A stretch of 64,000 nt of DNA, taken from the NCBI RefSeq assembly GCF_005405145.1, contig NZ_BJDM01000002.1, positions 1-64,000 on the forward strand, written 5' to 3'. A program made the translations under genes and the position numbers. This DNA comes from Paucilactobacillus kaifaensis (lineage in GTDB: Bacteria; Bacillota; Bacilli; Lactobacillales; Lactobacillaceae). The notes under the pieces were generated by a model. That model saw nothing but the letters and a program-made list of their open reading frames with translations, did not search any database and was not told the origin of the DNA. Below, piece by piece: positions 60,759 to 64,000 of this stretch (position 1 is its first letter; each line of letters starts with the position of its first letter).

Positions 60759-61184
60759 CTAGCCTTCGACTGTGAAGCCCATACTGCGTGCAGTACCTTC
60801 AATCATGCGCATAGCTGATTCTACATTAGCTGCGTTTAGATCTTGCATTTTAGTTTTAGCGATTTCTTCCACTTGTGCTTTTGTAACCTTAGCAACCTTT
60901 TTCGTGTTAGGTTCGCCAGAACCGTGTTCAACACCAGCGGCTTTCTTTAACAATATTGAAGCAGGTGGGGTCTTAGTGATGAAATCGAATGAACGATCTT
61001 CATAAACACTAATTACAACTGGAATTAACATTCCTGCTTGATCAGCAGTCCGTGCATTAAATTCCTTTGTGAAACCCATAATATTAATTCCTGCTTGACC
61101 TAGCGCTGGTCCAACTGGTGGAGCCGGCGTTGCCTTACCGGCAGGAATTTGTAACTTAACAACATTAGCTACTTTTTTTGCCAC
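60759..61184 (-). CDS. rplK: Ribosomal protein L11
   Basis: L11 of the GTPase-associated centre, 141 aa, the standard length, with [15 protein letters not shown] and a C-terminal [13 protein letters not shown]. The GTG start at 61184 sits about 8 bases after AGGAGG and gives [11 protein letters not shown]; upstream in-frame codons would add residues not found in L11. Confidence 0.98.
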   Translation of the reverse strand: MAKKVANVVKLQIPAGKATPAPPVGPALGQAGINIMGFTKEFNARTADQAGMLIPVVISVYEDRSFDFITKTPPASILLKKAAGVEHGSGEPNTKKVAKVTKAQVEEIAKTKMQDLNAANVESAMRMIEGTARSMGFTVEG

Positions 61185-61211
61185 GAGACATAACCTCCTT
61201 AAGTCCGTGTT

Positions 61212-61247
61212 GTGGTAATGATGGAGCCTTAGATTTGCTCCTCCCAC
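61212..61247 (-). promoter_or_regulatory. Possible L1-binding leader hairpin before rplK
   Basis: Minus strand GTGG...CCAC and GGAGC/GCTCC helices are separated by an asymmetric internal loop (GA opposite ATCATTA). This recalls L1-binding motifs; identification is inference only. Confidence 0.4.
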
Positions 61248-61273
61248 GCATATGCCAATGACATACCAGAAAA

Positions 61274-61302
61274 TTATAGCATAAAAAAAGTGTGAGAACA
61301 AT
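61274..61302 (-). promoter_or_regulatory. Promoter of rplK-rplA, overlapping the nusG terminator
   Basis: Minus strand TTGTTC (61297-61302) lies in the terminator loop, with a 17-base spacer and TATAAT (61274-61279) with extended TGC. Confidence 0.7.
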
Positions 61303-61312
61303 ATCTCACACG
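61283..61312 (-). terminator. Terminator after nusG
   Basis: Minus strand GTGTGAGA pairs with TCTCACAC around TATTGT, followed by seven T. Confidence 0.85.
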
Positions 61313-61325
61313 AATTTATTAACAT

Positions 61326-61874
61326 CTAGCCTAGCTTATCAACTTGGTCAAAATCAAGTTCTGTTGCCGTTTCACGACCAAACATTTCAATATTAACTTT
61401 TAGCTTCATTTTTTCTTTATCAATTTCAGTGATCTTACCGGTTAAATCGGCAAACGCACCTTCAACAATTTTAACTGTCTCACCAACCTCAACATCCAAC
61501 TCTTGATGCCGAGCACTCATTCCTAGACGACGTAATACTAATTCAACTTCATCCGGCAGCAATGGTGTTGGTTTTGATCCACCACCGTGAGAGCCAACGA
61601 ATCCAGTAACTCCGGGAGTATTTCGCACAATGTACCAAGCCTGATCAGTCATTACCATTTCAACTAATACATAGCCTGGGAATGTTTTTTCAACAGTTTC
61701 TTTGGCCTTACCATCTTTTACCTGGCGGACCTCTTGTTCAGGAACCACGATCCGGAAAATAAAATCTTCCATTCCCATTGATTGAGCTCGTGACTCCAGA
61801 TTACTTTTAACTCGGTTTTCGTATCCCGAATATGTATGTAACACATACCATTGTTTTTCCACTGATTCTACCAC
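61326..61874 (-). CDS. nusG: Transcription termination/antitermination factor NusG
   Basis: Binds RNA polymerase, 182 aa with the N-terminal NGN domain (WYVLHTYSGYENRVKSNLE, FPGYVLVEM) and a C-terminal KOW domain (VGETVKIVEGAFADLTGKI). GTG start at 61874 follows AGGAG. It has its own promoter downstream of secE. Confidence 0.97.
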   Translation of the reverse strand: MVESVEKQWYVLHTYSGYENRVKSNLESRAQSMGMEDFIFRIVVPEQEVRQVKDGKAKETVEKTFPGYVLVEMVMTDQAWYIVRNTPGVTGFVGSHGGGSKPTPLLPDEVELVLRRLGMSARHQELDVEVGETVKIVEGAFADLTGKITEIDKEKMKLKVNIEMFGRETATELDFDQVDKLG

Positions 61875-61916
61875 GATTAAAATCTCCTAAATCATTAACT
61901 GACATTTTTTACCAAA

Positions 61917-61945
61917 CAAAAAAACTTCGCACCACACGAAGTTCT
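61917..61945 (-). terminator. Terminator between secE and nusG
   Basis: Minus strand AACTTCG pairs with CGAAGTT, followed by TTTTT. It lies downstream of the nusG promoter candidate, so it may be a leader attenuator instead. Confidence 0.65.
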
Positions 61946-61954
61946 AACAAGACT

Positions 61955-61990
61955 GAGTATATCAAATTTTTACTCTTTTGACCATGCTAT
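61955..61990 (-). promoter_or_regulatory. Candidate promoter before nusG
   Basis: Minus strand TGGTCA, 17 bases, TATACT with extended TGA. It overlaps the end of secE. Confidence 0.4.
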
Positions 61991-62166
61991 TTTGTAAATA
62001 TTAGCAATCCGGACTGAATTAACCAATCAAACAGCGCGAAAAACAGAATAAAGAAGATAGTCAAAGATAAAACAATTGTAGTGTCTCGGCGATTCTCACT
62101 TGCAGTTGGCCACACTACCAATTTCATTTCATGACCAACACTTTTAAAAAATCGAAATAAATGCAT
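61987..62166 (-). CDS. secE: Preprotein translocase subunit SecE
   Basis: Small SecYEG subunit, 59 aa: MHLFRFFKSVGHEMKLV, an amphipathic helix with the VVWPTASENRRDT motif, then one transmembrane helix (about 32-55). Classic position between rpmG and nusG. Confidence 0.93.
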   Translation of the reverse strand: MHLFRFFKSVGHEMKLVVWPTASENRRDTTIVLSLTIFFILFFALFDWLIQSGLLIFTK

Positions 62167-62184
62167 GAATAATCCTCCTATAGA

Positions 62185-62337
62185 TTATCGGGTTTCACGA
62201 TGTAAGGTATATTTTTTACAATGCTTACAAAATTTTTTTACTTCTAGGCGTTCTTGGCGGTTAGGGTTAGCCGCAATAATATAATTACGTGAGCCACAAA
62301 CCGAACAAGCAAGTGCAACCTTCCTTTGTGCCACCAT
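62185..62337 (-). CDS. rpmG: Ribosomal protein L33, zinc-binding form
   Basis: 50 aa with four cysteines (C11, C14, C37, C40) as two CxxC pairs, the zinc-containing (C+) form. Starts at ATG 62337 and is followed 18 bases later by secE. Confidence 0.95.
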   Translation of the reverse strand: MVAQRKVALACSVCGSRNYIIAANPNRQERLEVKKFCKHCKKYTLHRETR

Positions 62338-62359
62338 TAACACCCCCATAAGTTCATTA

Positions 62360-62389
62360 ATAATAGCATGTAATCTCTTTTTTTGTCAA
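62360..62389 (-). promoter_or_regulatory. Promoter of rpmG-secE
   Basis: Minus strand TTGACA (62384-62389), 18-base spacer, TATTAT (62360-62365) with extended TGC. Confidence 0.72.
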
Positions 62390-62416
62390 ATTATGAAAAC
62401 GAAATGCTCGTTTTAC

Positions 62417-62461
62417 TTATCAGTGTATAACAACCTAATTTAAGTAGTTATCACTGTATAA
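62417..62461. repeat. Two near-identical 14-bp direct repeats upstream of the NEAT-protein gene
   Basis: TTATCAGTGTATAA (62417-62430) and TTATCACTGTATAA (62448-62461) start 31 bp apart. Their TTAT/ATAA ends are palindromic. They lie between the divergent rpmG and NEAT promoters and may be operators. Confidence 0.45.
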
Positions 62462-62507
62462 ACATTATAAAATCCCTGACTAAATACGTTTTTACGTTCA
62501 TATTATA

Positions 62508-62536
62508 TTGTGAACAATTTGCTTTTCTGATAGAAT
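62508..62536 (+). promoter_or_regulatory. Promoter of the NEAT-protein gene
   Basis: TTGTGA (62508-62513), 17-base spacer, TAGAAT (62531-62536). Confidence 0.6.
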
Positions 62537-62611
62537 GTAAGCGAATTGCAAATTGCTTTTGGCTATTATTCATAATTATCCGTTAAATAAGAATTTCTTG
62601 GGGGAACTGAA

Positions 62612-64000
62612 ATGAAAAAAAGATTTTTAACATTAATTGCTGCGACAATTTTATGTTTTGGTATTATCATTCCAAGTGTTGGCTCTGTGAGTGCATTAGC
62701 TACTGATAATACTGCAGCTACTACGACAAGCCAACAACTAGATCCGGCTAATTTAGCTGATGGTAAATATACAATTAATGCACCATTAATGAAGGAAGGA
62801 AAAAATACTGCCTCGCTAGCACAGAGTTATTTTGATAAAAAAGCAGACTTATTAGTTAAAGACGGCAAATACAGTCTCACCTTGCACCTCGTTAAAAATA
62901 AAAGCATGGTTTCTGATGTAACTACAGTCGCTGACAATAAACCTGCGACAGTCACCAGTACCGGCGATCAGTCGGAAGACTTAACTTTCGATATTGCTAA
63001 TTTAACAAATGCAACTACCTTATCACTGGCAATTAGCATTATTCCAACGATGAAAATGTCACAAAAAATGGATGTTAAACCCGATGTATCTACATTAGCA
63101 TTGGTTCAAGCCACTTCATCAAGTTCTGAGCAATCGTCAACCGCTAGCGAAGTCGAATCAGCTAGCTCTGCATCTAGTAGTGCTACGTCTGAAAACAATG
63201 CATCTGCTACAACTACTCAGCCAGTAACCGATGAAACCACTGCAGATGAAACGACAGTGACTCCTCCTACTAACGAAGAAACAAACACAGCAACGCCAGC
63301 TTTACCTATTGATCCCATCACACCAACGAATCCCACGACAACTCCTGATGATACAATCGGTGCATCTGACACGGATACTACCCTAACTCAAGCCCCATTG
63401 TTTGATCCAGCTAATTTAAGTGATGGCACTTATCAGGTTCCCGTTAGTGTTTTAAAAACAGGGACCGAGACGGTATCAGCGTCCGCCAGCTACTTTAGCG
63501 ACAATGCTACTGTTGTAGTATCAGATAATGCCGCCAAAGTTAGTGTGACACTTCATGTTATCAAAAACGCTAGCATGATTACTGCATTTTCAATCCGTGA
63601 TAATGTCGCCACAATCTCAAATAAAACTAACAGTAGCGAAGATTTAACTTTTGCGGTGGATGATCAATTTATTGGGTCAACCGTCACAGCAAATATGGCA
63701 ATTACCATCCCCGGTTTTAATAAAACAATGAATGAGGCGGCTGACCTTCAATTTGCTAGTGCCCTCTATGTTGCTCCAACTGATAACACAAATAACAGTA
63801 ACACCACTGGGACAAATAATGAAAGCAATGTACCAACTAATGTCGGCGATTTGCCAACTTTTGATCCAAATAACTTAAAAGACGGCCAATACAAAATTGA
63901 TGCTTCCATTCTAAAGTCAGATTCCGATGATGCTTCGCTTTCAGCGAGTTTCTTTGATCCATACGCTACTGTGAACGTATCAAATGATACCAAGACAGTC
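62612..64000 (+). CDS. Secreted NEAT-domain surface protein, truncated by the window end
   Basis: 463 codons are visible and the frame is open at the edge. Residues 1-30 form a signal peptide (cleavage near ALA-TD). NEAT domain 1 spans about 44-159, a Ser/Thr/Glu/Pro-rich linker 165-262, NEAT domain 2 about 264-387, and a third starts near 417. NEAT proteins (Isd family) usually bind heme, but the YxxxY heme motif is absent: domain 1 has M149 and M153 and domain 2 has KTMNE. A C-terminal cell-wall anchor, if any, lies outside the window. Confidence 0.85.
   Translation, partial: MKKRFLTLIAATILCFGIIIPSVGSVSALATDNTAATTTSQQLDPANLADGKYTINAPLMKEGKNTASLAQSYFDKKADLLVKDGKYSLTLHLVKNKSMVSDVTTVADNKPATVTSTGDQSEDLTFDIANLTNATTLSLAISIIPTMKMSQKMDVKPDVSTLALVQATSSSSEQSSTASEVESASSASSSATSENNASATTTQPVTDETTADETTVTPPTNEETNTATPALPIDPITPTNPTTTPDDTIGASDTDTTLTQAPLFDPANLSDGTYQVPVSVLKTGTETVSASASYFSDNATVVVSDNAAKVSVTLHVIKNASMITAFSIRDNVATISNKTNSSEDLTFAVDDQFIGSTVTANMAITIPGFNKTMNEAADLQFASALYVAPTDNTNNSNTTGTNNESNVPTNVGDLPTFDPNNLKDGQYKIDASILKSDSDDASLSASFFDPYATVNVSNDTKTV

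Noticed and set aside
60759-61325. Extended L11 start near 61325
   Set aside because: It would add 47 residues unlike any L11, running through the terminator/promoter region; GTG 61184 has the ribosome-binding site and yields 141 aa.

Overview
The window is an ordinary chromosomal housekeeping region of a low-GC Gram-positive bacterium of the family Lactobacillaceae. Gene content and order (rapZ-yvcK-whiA, uvrB-uvrA, hprK-lgt-gpsA-galU-trxB, phoPR-pst-phoU, comFA-comFC-hpf-secA-prfB, tsaB-rimI-tsaD, tadA-SRP RNA-dnaX-ebfC-recR-tmk-holB-yabA-rsmI, secE-nusG-rplKA-rplJL) are typical of lactobacilli. The genus cannot be fixed from the sequence alone. No tRNA, rRNA, insertion sequence, prophage or CRISPR array is visible. 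Most genes lie on the minus strand; the plus-strand exceptions are yigZ, the ABC-F gene, nrdHEF and the truncated NEAT-protein gene at the right edge.

Layout from left to right: whiA/yvcK/rapZ (cell division and envelope control), argGH (arginine synthesis), luxS (activated methyl cycle/AI-2), uvrAB (nucleotide excision repair), a YfbR-type HD hydrolase, a phosphohexomutase, trxB, galU, gpsA, lgt, hprK, two small membrane proteins, a 47-residue hypothetical gene, the phosphate regulon (phoU, two pstB, pstA, pstC, pstS, phoR, phoP), prfB with its programmed frameshift, secA, hpf, comFC/comFA, yigZ, a KimA-type potassium transporter, groEL/groES under a CIRCE operator, rex, an ABC-F ATPase, the tRNA t6A genes, galE, an acyl-ACP thioesterase, a replication/repair block (rsmI, yabA, holB, darA, tmk, yaaL, recR, ebfC, dnaX, SRP RNA, tadA, rsmC-like), nrdHEF, the ribosomal-protein/NusG/SecE block, and a secreted NEAT-domain protein cut by the window end.

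Regulatory sites are readable in many gaps: a four-repeat, 11-bp-phased PhoP array before pstS, paired NrdR boxes before nrdH, CIRCE before groES, ArgR-like boxes before argG, a LexA-like box in the candidate uvrB promoter, an L10 leader with an attenuator, and a possible L1-type leader before rplK.

The most unusual feature is a set of very long intergenic hairpins of about 90 to 125 nt, next to the stop codons of argH, luxS, phoR, hpf and groL. At least the hpf and groL copies share one architecture (14-bp terminal inverted repeats beginning GTGTTT, a CTAG motif near the 5' arm, a very stable inner hairpin, then CACTC plus a T-tract) although their stem sequences differ, and both carry extra incomplete tandem copies of the 5' part. 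The second point of interest is the NEAT protein, whose two complete domains lack the heme-ligating tyrosines.
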